Shown here one piece after another: positions 1 to 6,765 of a stretch of 13,637 nt of DNA. The position numbers and the translations under genes were made by a program. The notes beneath the pieces were generated by a model. It was not told the origin of the DNA. It ran no database searches and was given only the letters and a program-made list of their open reading frames with translations. Source of the stretch: an uncultured Burkholderiaceae bacterium (GTDB lineage Bacteria > Pseudomonadota > Gammaproteobacteria > Burkholderiales > Burkholderiaceae); the NCBI GenBank assembly GCA_937862845.1, contig CALMCK010000249.1, positions 1 to 13,637 on the forward strand, written 5' to 3'. Numbering within the stretch: position 1 is the stretch's first letter; every line of letters begins with the position of its first letter.

Positions 1-152
1 TTCGCATAATAATCCATCACCGTGACCACCTGCGTCTGTTGCAGCATGATTTCAGAGAGCCAAATGCGATAAGCGTCCGTCGTGTTTTGCCACGGCAAAT
101 CATGGCGGCCATGGCTGTGTTGCCACGTGATGATGTGTTGGGCGAGCGTCAT
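1..152 (-). CDS. mutY: A/G-specific adenine DNA glycosylase MutY, N-terminal part (runs off left edge)
   Basis: MutY removes adenine mispaired with 8-oxoguanine, working in the same oxidised-guanine repair system as MutM. Only the first 50 codons are present. They read MTLAQHIITWQHSHGRHDLP and continue through an IWLSEIMLQQTQV segment at about residues 34-46, which is the hallmark N-terminus of MutY: the LPW strand, then the helix with the catalytic Glu of the LSEIMLQQTQV signature. The ATG (152-150) overlaps the mutM stop in an ATGA arrangement, so mutY is translationally coupled to mutM and has no promoter of its own here. The iron-sulfur cluster and C-terminal domain lie outside the window. 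The identification is firm despite the short length. Confidence 0.9.
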   Translation of the reverse strand, partial: MTLAQHIITWQHSHGRHDLPWQNTTDAYRIWLSEIMLQQTQVVTVMDYYA

Positions 153-994
153 GTTTTGAGTTTTTGGCAACGAGGGCAAAAATACGTTGCGCGCTGACCC
201 TGCATCATGTGCTCAATCGGCGACTTGCAACGCACGCACGGCAAACCCGCACGATTATAAACACAGGCCTCAAGCTGAAAGTAACCACTCGCACCGTCCG
301 AGTTAACGAAGTCCTTCAGCGTACTGCCGCCGCGTGCGATTGCGTTCGCCAAAACGGTTTTGACTTGCGCAGCGATGAGCGCGCACTGGTGCTTGCTTAA
401 AAGATTCGCAGGCGTCGCGGGATGGATTTTGCACTGAAACAACACCTCCGACGCATAGATATTGCCCACCCCCACGACAATCTCACCACCGAGCAACACC
501 ACCTTAATCGCCTGCGAGCGCAGCTGCGCACGTTTGAAAAAATAAACACCATCAAACCCATCATCAAACGGCTCAACCCCCAAACCAACCAAACGCGGAT
601 GCAGCAGATAATCACCATCCACCAAATCATGCCACAGCACCGAACCAAAACGACGCGGGTCATGGTAACGCAACCGCAGCGAGCCAAACACCCAATCCAA
701 ATGATCGTGTTTCTGCACAACAGCATCATGCGCCACAATCCGTAAACTGCCCGACATGCCCAAATGAATCAGCAACACACCGCGCGAACCATCCGCACAA
801 TCACAATGCAAAATCAGATACTTACCGCGCCGTGATGTGTGGCTCACACGGGCGTTTTTAAGAATCGACACCAACGCAGGATTGACCGCCCAGCGCAAAG
901 CACCATTGCGAATAATGAACTGCTCAATCGTCTGGTTCATCACATGAGGCGTGATGCCCAAACGCGAGACTTCGACTTCAGGAAGTTCTGGCAT
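149..994 (-). CDS. mutM: Formamidopyrimidine-DNA glycosylase (Fpg/MutM)
   Basis: Bifunctional base-excision repair enzyme that removes 8-oxoguanine and formamidopyrimidines and nicks the abasic site. The 281-residue product has the expected length. It begins MPELPEVEV, so after Met removal Pro2 is the Schiff-base nucleophile and Glu3 the general acid. Lys58 in the RRGKYL turn matches the conserved minor-groove lysine. The VGNIYASEVLF helix (about 175-185) is typical. The C-terminal zinc finger has Cys253, Cys256, Cys273 and Cys276, with the GQR loop ending in Arg268. The gene ends in an ATGA overlap with mutY. Only 84 bp separate its ATG from the left end of the IS3 element. A TATGAT hexamer near 1027-1032 on the minus strand may be its -10 box, with no clear -35, so insertion of the IS may have altered the upstream part of the promoter. 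Confidence 0.97.
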   Translation of the reverse strand: MPELPEVEVSRLGITPHVMNQTIEQFIIRNGALRWAVNPALVSILKNARVSHTSRRGKYLILHCDCADGSRGVLLIHLGMSGSLRIVAHDAVVQKHDHLDWVFGSLRLRYHDPRRFGSVLWHDLVDGDYLLHPRLVGLGVEPFDDGFDGVYFFKRAQLRSQAIKVVLLGGEIVVGVGNIYASEVLFQCKIHPATPANLLSKHQCALIAAQVKTVLANAIARGGSTLKDFVNSDGASGYFQLEACVYNRAGLPCVRCKSPIEHMMQGQRATYFCPRCQKLKT

Positions 995-1167
995 GGCGTA
1001 AAAAGAAAGGTTGAATTGCCCACATCATACCCGCAAGCGCGCGAGTGTGCTTGTTCAAGGGGGGCACAAACTACACCATGAGAGGCGGCTCAACAAAATT
1101 GAACAATCCGATAAGTGATAAAGTTTACTCATCCAGCCATTAAAATGGCATAAAAAGGAGTAACACC

Positions 1168-1493
1168 TTGTCACGTCGTCCCCGTCGAAACCACAGTCCA
1201 GCGTTCAAGGCCAAGGTAGCCCTTGCAGCCTTACAAGGCGATAAAATACTGGCCCAGTTGGCAGAGCAATTTGACCTTCATGCCAGCCAGATCGTCGAAT
1301 GGAAAAAGCACTTGCAAGCACAGGCAGCCAACGTATTCGGCAGTTCAGAATCACACGTAGAGCCAACCGATCTAAAGCCACTGCACGCTAAAATTGGTCA
1401 ACTCACCTTGGAGAATGATCCCTGATCAAGTCGGGGACAAGCTTTTTAGAAACAGCGCTCATCAAGGCGGGATTGTTGAGCGCAAAGCGATGA
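1168..1493 (+). pseudogene. IS3-family orfA (transposase HTH subunit), truncated by a 23-bp insertion
   Basis: The frame starts at a TTG (1168) with an AAGGAG ribosome site at 1155-1160. It codes for the basic N-terminus MSRRPRRNHSPAFKAKVALA and the HTH of IS3 OrfA proteins, including LAEQFDLHASQIVEWKK. The frame now ends at a TGA at 1423-1425 after 85 codons. Removing bases 1420-1442 restores the family ending LTLENDFLETALIKAGLLSAKR and a stop at 1491-1493 that overlaps the orfB ATG, giving a normal 100-residue OrfA. The coordinates here cover this ancestral gene including the insertion. As it stands, the product lacks its last 16 residues, at the end of the leucine-zipper region. The reconstruction rests on recalled family sequence rather than on alignment. 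Confidence 0.85.
1420..1442. repeat. 23-bp palindromic insertion inside the IS3 frameshift region
   Basis: The segment from CCCTGATC to GACAAGC has no place in the IS3 reading frames. Excising it joins GAT to TTTTTA and restores both the OrfA ending and the usual -1 relation of orfA to orfB. It contains an imperfect hairpin, CCCTGA / TCAAG loop / TCGGGG (6 pairs with one T-G). The joined ancestral sequence would contain T_TTT_TTA in frame, a canonical slippery heptamer, so the insertion splits the likely programmed frameshift site. It resembles the short palindromic dispersed repeats (REP-like) found in many proteobacteria; no second copy was noticed in this window. Confidence 0.6.
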
Positions 1494-2320
1494 TTAACCG
1501 AAACAGTGAACTGTCCATCACACGCCAAGCCGAGCTGCTTGGTTTTAGCCGAGGCATGGTGTATTACGAACCCAGAGCCATTTCTGATAAAGACCTCCAG
1601 CTCATGCACGCCATCGACAATCTGCACATGGACTTTCCATTCATGGGCGCGCGGATGTTGCGCAACCAACTCAACCGTCAAGTATTTAAAGTGGGTCGTC
1701 GCCACGTTCGAACACTCATGCGGCGCATGGGCATTCATGCCATTTACCGTAAACCCAAGAACACCAGTGCCAACAACCCAGCGCACAAAGTCTATCCGTA
1801 TCTATTGCGTGGCATGAACATCGCGGCCAATCAGGTCTGGGCATTGGACACCACATACATACCCATGGCAAAAGGCTTTGTTTACCTCACCGCCGTCATT
1901 GACTGGGCAACACGTAAAGTTCTGGCGCATAAGGTGGCGATTACGCTCGAGGCGTGCCATGCTGTTGACGTGCTCAATGAAGCATTTGCCAAGTATGAGA
2001 AGCCTCAAATTGTCAACACAGACCAAGGCAGTCAGTTTACCGTTCATGACTTCGTTAAAACCGTTAAAGACAACAGTTGCCAAATCAGCATGGACGGGCG
2101 TGGTGCTTGGCGGGACAATGTCATGGTCGAGCGGCTGTGGCGTTCGGTCAAGTATGAGCGAGTTTATCTGACCGCTTACAATTCGGTCGGTCACGCCAAA
2201 GCCGACATTGCCGAGTATTTGCAGTGGTAAAATTCCGAGCGCGAGCATTCGAGTTTGGGCAGGCAAACACCTGATGAGGCAAACAGTAAAACCAGGCAAA
2301 CGTTTAATCTCGCAGCGTAA
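1490..2320 (+). pseudogene. IS3-family orfB (DDE transposase), interrupted by a nonsense codon
   Basis: This is the catalytic subunit of an IS3 transposase, with an HTH_21-like region followed by an rve integrase core. The acidic triad is intact: Asp in WALDTTYIPM, Asp in VNTDQGSQFT, and Glu in VERLWRSVKYE, with exactly 35 residues between the second Asp and the Glu (D35E) and the conserved Lys seven residues after the Glu. A TAA at 2228-2230 interrupts the frame where relatives have Tyr (LQW-Y-NSER). The frame then continues through NSEREHSSLGRQTPDEA to the natural stop at 2318-2320. The start given is the ATG that would overlap the ancestral orfA stop; the same frame is open upstream to about 1394. 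Loss of the conserved C-terminal tail should impair the enzyme. Confidence 0.88.
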
Positions 2321-2408
2321 AATCGTTTCAAATAAGCTCTAAAACCCAAGTAGCCTTTATCACTTATAAATCGGGTTTTATTGTTCAAACAAATGAGGCC
2401 ACCTCTCA

Positions 2409-2622
2409 GCAATTAAAAACTTTTTCTTCTGACGAGCATAATATGGCTGGAAATTCATTGGAAATTTTGTTGTCTTATGATGAGAATCATTTAAATGGAA
2501 GTACAACCGTTAAGTATTTTTCTATTGAGACTATTCAAATAATACCTAACGCTATTCTTTTAGTCAGCGGCTCGGAAAAACCAATGTTAAGAAAAGTGTA
2601 TCCTCCTGTCAGTCATCAATGA
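2409..2622 (+). pseudogene. 3' remnant of an unknown gene, or a 59-codon small ORF
   Basis: A plus-strand frame is open across the right end of the IS and stops at 2620-2622. The first ATG outside the element is at 2443 and gives 59 residues, starting MAGNSLEILLSYDENHLNGS. No convincing ribosome site precedes it. The residues are ordinary and partly beta-like, with no motif I recognise. The stretch is clearly more AT-rich than the genes on either side. A strong hairpin terminator starts 31 bp after the stop, which suggests that a real transcription unit ended here. The simplest reading is the tail of a gene whose front was lost when the IS inserted or when flanking DNA was deleted; no matching 5' part is seen to the left of the IS. 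Confidence 0.4.
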
Positions 2623-2652
2623 ATTTAAAGCACCTGCCACTCGCCATATTTC

Positions 2653-2688
2653 AAAAGCCTCAACAAGTTTTATCTTGTTGGGGCTTTT
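2653..2688. terminator. Hairpin terminator, plus-strand side
   Basis: AAAAGCCTCAACAAG (2653-2667) pairs with CTTGTTGGGGCTTTT (2674-2688) around a TTTTAT loop. The stem has 15 pairs, one of them a wobble. The A-rich and T-rich stem ends allow it to work on both strands. It lies 31 bp after the stop of the remnant ORF at 2409-2622. Confidence 0.75.
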
Positions 2689-2712
2689 GGCGTTTAGTAC
2701 GGACTGTGCTTG

Positions 2713-2740
2713 AAAATACCGAGCAGATGCTCGGTATTTT
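2713..2740. terminator. Hairpin terminator, minus-strand side (DUF389 gene)
   Basis: AAAATACCGAGC (2713-2724) and GCTCGGTATTTT (2729-2740) form a perfect 12-bp stem with an AGAT loop. On the minus strand the stem ends in TTTT, 45 bp downstream of the DUF389 stop. Together with the hairpin at 2653-2688 it separates two converging units. Confidence 0.8.
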
Positions 2741-2785
2741 TGTGGGCTGCGGGTGTTTAGGATGTGGAAATTCGGTTGGTTTCGA

Positions 2786-4228
2786 TTAGTTTGTTTCGAT
2801 AACAACCTTCACCGAGTCGGAGTGCAGGCGTGTGCGCAGCCATTCTTTAATTTTGGTTTGCTCGGTGCGCGAGAGGCGTTTTTTGGTGCGGATGTTGAGG
2901 ATGTCGATGGGGGTGTTTTGTGAGCCGTCACCTGCTTGCCATGCTTCGCCTTGCGAGAGCCAGACGTCGGTGATCTGTGGGTAGAGGGCGTGTAGTTCGG
3001 CGGGGATGTCGCGCATGTCGACGGTTTTATTGTTTTGTGTGTCAATCACTTTTTGCAGTTGTGCGACCTGTTGCTCTTTGTCTAAAAGAGATTGTTGGTT
3101 TTGTGCGTAGAGGTCGCTGAGGACGTCGGTTTTCAGTGAGCCGACGTCGATGCGTTGGGTGTCTGATTGTTGGTGTATTTTTAGGGTGGCGCCTTCGAGT
3201 GAGGATTGCGGCAGACGTTTTTTGATGTCGGCGAGTTGGGTGGTGCTGAGGTATTCGCCTATCAGGGTGACTTCGATGGTTTGTGCTTTGGGGTCGATGT
3301 TGCTTTGGGTGACGTAGCTGTGCTCGGAGTTGAATTCTTGTTGGATGAACTGCGTGGCGCTTGATTTAAAAAACTCATCTTTGACGAGGTTGTAGGCCAA
3401 GTAGACGCTCGGTATGACGGTCAATACACCGAGCAGTAAAATATAGCCGTAGGCTTTTTGCATGGCGTGTCGATTGTCGAAGGATTTTTTCTCGATGCGA
3501 AATGCGCGGACGAGTGTGGCGGAGGCGATGGCGATGAAGACGCAGTTGATCACAAATAAGTAAAACGCGCCGCCAAAAATCACCCATTGATTATTGGCCA
3601 GACCGAAGCCTGCGGCGCAGAGTGGCGGCATGAGTGCGGTGGCGATGGCGACGCCGGGAACGATGTTGGAGTGTTCTTTACGTGTCGCGGCGATGATGCC
3701 GGCCAGACCGCCAAAAAATGCGATGAGCACATCCCAGATGGTCGGTGTGGAGCGGGCGAGAATCTCGGGTTGGGCTTGTGTGAGCGGGCTGAGTGTGAAG
3801 TAGAGCGTGGAGACGCACAGGCTGATGAATACGGCGATGCCGAGGTTTTTTAGGGCGGCGCGGGCGAGTCGGAAATCGAGCACGCCGATGCCGTAGCCGA
3901 CGCCCATAATCGGTCCCATGATGGGGGAGATGAGCATGGCGCCAATCACGGCGGCGGTTGAGTTGATGTTGAGCCCAATCGATGCAATCAAAATGGCGAA
4001 CATCAACACCCATAAGTTCGTGCCTTGTAGCTCGACGCTTCGTTTCATCGCCAGTTTGATTTCGTTATCGCTGGCTTTGCCGATGGTGAGATTGAGCAGG
4101 TGGCGAATTTTCCGTGAGGCGTTTTCGGTGATTTCGGAGAGATCGGATGATTCGGATTGCTCAGAGGGTTTGTCGTTCGGGTTCATAAAGTCGCGGGGCG
4201 TTAAAGGGTTTGATGGTTCGTTCGGCAT
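2786..4228 (-). CDS. DUF389 family membrane protein
   Basis: An inner-membrane protein of the DUF389 family, whose function is unknown. The start chosen gives 480 residues. A hydrophilic, Ser/Glu-rich N-terminus (about 1-65) is followed by a core of six or seven membrane segments (about 72-281). The core contains the family signatures NSTAAVIGAMLISPIMGPIMG (about 89-109), TIWDVLIAFFGGLAGIIA (163-180) and PGVAIATALMPPLCAAG (191-207). The rest, about 200 residues, is soluble with a Gln-rich segment that may be a coiled coil. A longer reading from a TTG at 4282 starts inside the terminator of the upstream gene and is unlikely. The ATG at 4186 (466 residues) is also possible; neither ATG has a clear ribosome site. 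The terminator at 4271-4297 suggests it has its own promoter, which I could not locate. Confidence 0.88.
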   Translation of the reverse strand: MPNEPSNPLTPRDFMNPNDKPSEQSESSDLSEITENASRKIRHLLNLTIGKASDNEIKLAMKRSVELQGTNLWVLMFAILIASIGLNINSTAAVIGAMLISPIMGPIMGVGYGIGVLDFRLARAALKNLGIAVFISLCVSTLYFTLSPLTQAQPEILARSTPTIWDVLIAFFGGLAGIIAATRKEHSNIVPGVAIATALMPPLCAAGFGLANNQWVIFGGAFYLFVINCVFIAIASATLVRAFRIEKKSFDNRHAMQKAYGYILLLGVLTVIPSVYLAYNLVKDEFFKSSATQFIQQEFNSEHSYVTQSNIDPKAQTIEVTLIGEYLSTTQLADIKKRLPQSSLEGATLKIHQQSDTQRIDVGSLKTDVLSDLYAQNQQSLLDKEQQVAQLQKVIDTQNNKTVDMRDIPAELHALYPQITDVWLSQGEAWQAGDGSQNTPIDILNIRTKKRLSRTEQTKIKEWLRTRLHSDSVKVVIETN

Positions 4229-4270
4229 TGTAGCAAAAACACATGCGGGCGATATGAGCAGTTGATTGAA

Positions 4271-4297
4271 TAAAAAAGGCAAGCGATGCTTGCCTTT
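4271..4297 (-). terminator. Rho-independent terminator after the DUF2892 gene
   Basis: On the minus strand, AAAGGCAAGC, a 3-base ATC loop and GCTTGCCTTT form a perfect 10-bp stem (4275-4297), and the T-tract runs on to 4272. It sits 39 bp downstream of the DUF2892 stop and ahead of the DUF389 gene, so it divides the two transcription units. Confidence 0.85.
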
Positions 4298-4336
4298 GTG
4301 GTGCTCATTGTTTGAATGAGCGCTGATGCCGTTGTA

Positions 4337-4525
4337 TTATTTGCGGCTGCAGCTGTTTTTGCCCAGCATCACATACAGAGGGCAAAAATTGAACAGGCCT
4401 GTGAGTAAAGGCACTACGCCGATCCACGTCCAAGGTGTGCCTTTACCCATGATGGCCAAGCCCACCAGAATCACGCCTGCTGCGATGCGCAGTTTTTTGT
4501 CGATGCCGCCTACATTGGTTTTCAT
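4337..4525 (-). CDS. Small DUF2892 (YgaP-like transmembrane) protein
   Basis: A 62-residue inner-membrane protein. The opening MKTNVGGIDKKLRIAAG, two hydrophobic segments (about 13-27 and 33-47) and the ending FNFCPLYVMLGKNSC match the DUF2892 / YgaP-type membrane domain, which occurs alone or fused to rhodanese domains. Cys48 and Cys59 are the conserved pair of the CPLY..LG.NTC motif; whether they are redox active is not known to me. The ATG at 4525 has a perfect AAAGGAG ribosome site 7 bp upstream, so it is preferred over a start nine codons earlier. The gene lies 23 bp after the AhpD-like gene and is followed by a terminator, so the two form a two-gene unit probably tied to thiol or peroxide chemistry (inference). 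Confidence 0.85.
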   Translation of the reverse strand: MKTNVGGIDKKLRIAAGVILVGLAIMGKGTPWTWIGVVPLLTGLFNFCPLYVMLGKNSCSRK

Positions 4526-4548
4526 AAGAAACTCCTTTAAAGTTAAAA

Positions 4549-4902
4549 TCACACTGCCGTTGAAAACTCATCAAATGCCGCTAAAACATTTGCTGAATAC
4601 ATTAAAGCGGGACCGCCGCCTAAATAAATTGCCATGCCCAAGGCTTCATTCAGCTCCTCGCGGGTCACGCCCAAACGCACGAGCGCCTTGACGTGAAAGC
4701 CAATGCAACCATCACAACGAATGGCCACGCTGATGCCGATGGCGATCAGCTCTTTGGTTTTTTCGTCCAGTGCACCTGCACTGGTCGCTGCTCGGGCCAG
4801 TTCGCCAAATGCTTTCATGACTTCGGGTGCTTCTTTGCGATATGCCGCAGAGTATTTGTTGATGTCTGCGGTTAAAGCGCGATACGATGGAATGCCGCTC
4901 AT
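4549..4902 (-). CDS. AhpD-like / carboxymuconolactone decarboxylase-family protein
   Basis: A 117-residue all-helical protein of the AhpD-like superfamily. The core is KELIAIGISVAIRCDGCIGFH (residues 50-70). It carries the redox motif with Glu51, Cys63, Cys66 and His70, matching the E-x11-CxxC-x3-H pattern of AhpD-type peroxidases and reductases. The CxxC suggests a thiol-based peroxidase or disulfide activity rather than decarboxylation. The start at 4902 (MSGIPSYRAL) is chosen because TGAGG lies just ahead at a good distance; an ATG four codons upstream has no ribosome site. It is cotranscribed with the DUF2892 gene. The stretch upstream (4915-4950) is AT-rich, with a TATTAT that could be a -10 box, but no good -35 was found. 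The substrate cannot be told from sequence. Confidence 0.88.
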   Translation of the reverse strand: MSGIPSYRALTADINKYSAAYRKEAPEVMKAFGELARAATSAGALDEKTKELIAIGISVAIRCDGCIGFHVKALVRLGVTREELNEALGMAIYLGGGPALMYSANVLAAFDEFSTAV

Positions 4903-5117
4903 GGCTTGCCTCATTTGACGATTTAAAATAACATAATAGCATAAGTTAATCCAAAATGTTTATGAGGGACTGAGTCAGTGTCGGTCAATGTTGCGGCACA
5001 TCGCACCGCTGCGCATCAGTCAACATCATAACACCTTGGGTTGCGGTTTATTTGGATGGGTTTTTGAGCTGGCTGCCACTGAGTATTTGCGCCGCATTTG
5101 GGTTTTGACGGGTTAAA

Positions 5118-5147
5118 TTGAGTACAATGGGTATGATGCTGTACGAT
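5118..5147 (+). promoter_or_regulatory. Candidate sigma-70 promoter for the TPR-lolB unit
   Basis: TTGAGT (5118-5123) and TACGAT (5142-5147) are separated by 18 bp, which would start transcription near 5154. Alternative boxes overlap it (TTGACG at 5105-5110, TACAAT at 5123-5128, TATGAT at 5132-5137) but with poor spacing. The exact promoter is therefore uncertain. Confidence 0.35.
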
Positions 5148-5153
5148 AACTTG

Positions 5154-5176
5154 GGCGCAGGTTGCGCCTTTTATTT
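5154..5176 (+). terminator. Small terminator-like hairpin in the leader of the TPR gene
   Basis: GGCGCA, a GGT loop and TGCGCC (5154-5168) are followed directly by TTTTATTT (5169-5176), only 21 bp before the TPR start codon. It has the shape of an intrinsic terminator. It could be an attenuator, a stop for upstream read-through, or a 5'-end stabilising hairpin if transcription starts near 5154. Confidence 0.45.
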
Positions 5177-5197
5177 GCTTAAATTTGGTGAAACGCA

Positions 5198-6145
5198 ATG
5201 AAGAAAAAAATCATGTTCATACTCTGCGCCAGTGCGCTGAGCTTTGCATTTGGTGCGCAGGCTCAGGAGACGGCCACGCCGCCGAGTCGGTCTGAGTATG
5301 TTTTGCCCAAGCAGCCGCTCACGGGCGAGATTATGTTTTACCAGCTGCGCGCGGACATTGCGTTGCAGCGTGGATTGCTCGGCGACGCTTATGCAGGTTA
5401 TATGATGCTGGCACAAAAAACCCGTGACCCGCGTTATGCCGAGCGTGCTTTGCAAGTCTCTGCGATGGTGGGCCAGCGGGACTTAGTGGCCAGCGCTGTG
5501 GCCATGCTCAAAGAGCTTGCGCCAAATGCCACTCTTGGCCAACAGTTTTTGACCCGTGCCGACTTTGCCGCCGTGCGAGATGCGTATGCTAAGGGTGACT
5601 TTGAGACGGTTTATGGGCTGCTTAAAGCCATGCTTAAAGACCAGCCCGACCAGCCGATGTTGTTGCTCATGTTGGCCGATGCGTCTGAGCGTTTGGGTAA
5701 AAGCGCGGAAACGCTGAGCACTTTGGAGCGGCTCGTCAAGCTCACGCCAGACGATGCGGAGGCGCTCAATGCGCTGGGTTATTTTTTGGTGGATAAAAAC
5801 ACGCGCCTGACTGAGGCGGCCAAATACCTTAATCGCGCCCATCAGCTCAGCCCGAATGCGGGCCACATCGTGGACAGTTTGGCGTGGTTGGCTTATCGAC
5901 AAAATCGATTGGACGACGCACTGAAACTGGCCGAGCAAGCCTACGAGTGGAGCGACCAAACCGATGTGCAGATTCATCTGGCTGAGATTAACTGGGCCAA
6001 AGGCATGCGTGATAAAGCCATGGCTTTGTTTGCCGAGGCGTATGTGGATCAGCCCGAATCGGCATTGCTCAAAGCCACCACGAAGCGGCTCGGCATCGAT
6101 GATGCGGCACTCAAAAAAGCCGCTCAAAAATTGTTGAAAAAATAA
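5198..6145 (+). CDS. Exported tetratricopeptide-repeat protein
   Basis: A 315-residue periplasmic protein. A Sec signal peptide (MKKKIMFILCASALSFAFGAQA) is probably cut after Ala22. The mature part is helical, with TPR units at about 153-186, 187-220 (NALGYFLVDKNTRLTEAAKY), 221-254 (DSLAWLAYRQNRLDDALKLA) and 257-288. The N-terminal half has more diverged helical repeats. TPR repeats bind other proteins; the partner is unknown. In Burkholderiales a TPR protein of this kind commonly precedes lolB, and here lolB follows after 36 bp, probably in one transcript, so a role in outer-membrane or lipoprotein biogenesis is plausible but unproven. The ATG start is supported by the signal peptide; the ribosome site (GGTGAAAC) is weak. 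Confidence 0.9.
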   Translation: MKKKIMFILCASALSFAFGAQAQETATPPSRSEYVLPKQPLTGEIMFYQLRADIALQRGLLGDAYAGYMMLAQKTRDPRYAERALQVSAMVGQRDLVASAVAMLKELAPNATLGQQFLTRADFAAVRDAYAKGDFETVYGLLKAMLKDQPDQPMLLLMLADASERLGKSAETLSTLERLVKLTPDDAEALNALGYFLVDKNTRLTEAAKYLNRAHQLSPNAGHIVDSLAWLAYRQNRLDDALKLAEQAYEWSDQTDVQIHLAEINWAKGMRDKAMALFAEAYVDQPESALLKATTKRLGIDDAALKKAAQKLLKK

Positions 6146-6181
6146 CGCAACACGTCTACCCAATAAAAAAAGATCAGCGCC

Positions 6182-6730
6182 ATGCCAATTTCTGTACTAA
6201 AAAAACTCACCGTCGCCATCGCCGTCACCACGCTGACGGCCTGCGCCAGCATCCGCCCAGTACAAGATGCCAATGACCCTGTGGGTTTCAATATGAATGG
6301 CCGCTTCGGCATCCAATACATCGAAGATGGCAAAGACAAAAGCAACACAGGCAAAATCGAGTGGCAAGAAACCCGTCAAGCCACCGACATCACCCTCGCC
6401 ACGCCGCTGGGCAATGCCATGGCCAATCTGCACATCACGCGCAATGAAGCCGTGCTCAAAACCGCCGATGGCGACATGTATGTCGAGAAAACACCCGAAG
6501 AACTGCTCGCCCGCTTGCTCGGTTACGAGCTGCCGATTTCTTTAATCAAAGAAGCGCTCGGGCGAGCGGGCAAGCCCGCGCCAGACCAAATCGGCAACAA
6601 TGAATGGCAGCTGTCCGTCGTGTCGCGTTTTGACAACGGCACGCCCAAAAAGCTCATCGCCGAGCGGCTCAAACCCTCGCCTTTGACCATGACCGTGTTT
6701 ATCGACGAGCGCTCGGATGCGTTGGAGTAA
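6182..6730 (+). CDS. lolB: Outer-membrane lipoprotein receptor LolB
   Basis: LolB accepts lipoproteins from the periplasmic carrier LolA and inserts them into the inner face of the outer membrane. The 182-residue precursor has a lipoprotein signal with the lipobox LTAC, so Cys21 would be lipidated. The mature part shows family features: NGRFGIQY at about 39-46, GKIEWQETRQATDITLATPLG at about 57-77, and a C-terminal half with LLARLLGYELPISLI. It is somewhat shorter than the roughly 200 residues usual for LolB precursors. It follows the TPR gene closely. In Burkholderiales lolB is normally followed by ispE; here the next gene is gatC, with a promoter of its own. Identification rests on the lipobox, the motifs and the TPR neighbour. 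Confidence 0.9.
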   Translation: MPISVLKKLTVAIAVTTLTACASIRPVQDANDPVGFNMNGRFGIQYIEDGKDKSNTGKIEWQETRQATDITLATPLGNAMANLHITRNEAVLKTADGDMYVEKTPEELLARLLGYELPISLIKEALGRAGKPAPDQIGNNEWQLSVVSRFDNGTPKKLIAERLKPSPLTMTVFIDERSDALE

Positions 6731-6765
6731 CACACACTGCCGCCGTCAACGAGTGTCGGCAGGCG

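Larger units (their letters stand above)
1079..2408 (+). mobile_element. IS3-family insertion sequence, inactivated (about 1,330 bp)
   Basis: The element is bounded by imperfect inverted repeats. The left end starts TGAGAGGCGGCTCAAC at 1079, and the right end, read inward on the minus strand from 2408, starts TGAGAGGTGGCCTCA. Both ends begin with the TG dinucleotide usual for IS3 ends. Further inside, both ends share TTGAACAAT, then CCGAT, then AAGTGATAAAG, with short gaps between. Between the ends lie orfA (helix-turn-helix) and orfB (DDE integrase) in the usual IS3 layout. The bases flanking the element (CCA on the left, GCA on the right) do not form an exact 3-bp target duplication, which fits an old insertion or later rearrangement. 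Both transposase frames are broken, so the copy should be unable to move by itself. Confidence 0.9.
4903..5197. other. Divergent intergenic region between the AhpD-like and TPR genes
   Basis: No gene is supported in these 295 bp; the minus-strand frame that crosses it looks like a chance ORF. The left end is AT-rich and should hold the promoter of the AhpD-like gene. The right end holds a candidate promoter and hairpin for the TPR gene. I see nothing definable between about 4960 and 5100. Confidence 0.6.

Noticed and set aside
1076..2411. Target-site duplication of the IS3 element
   Set aside because: The flanking triplets are CCA and GCA, not identical, so no duplication can be claimed.
4229..4282. 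Longer N-terminus of the DUF389 protein from a TTG at 4282
   Set aside because: The TTG lies inside the terminator hairpin at 4271-4297 and has no ribosome site; internal ATGs at 4228 or 4186 are more likely.
4915..4950. Promoter of the AhpD-like gene
   Set aside because: There is a TATTAT in an AT-rich stretch but no -35 at acceptable spacing, so no promoter feature is claimed.
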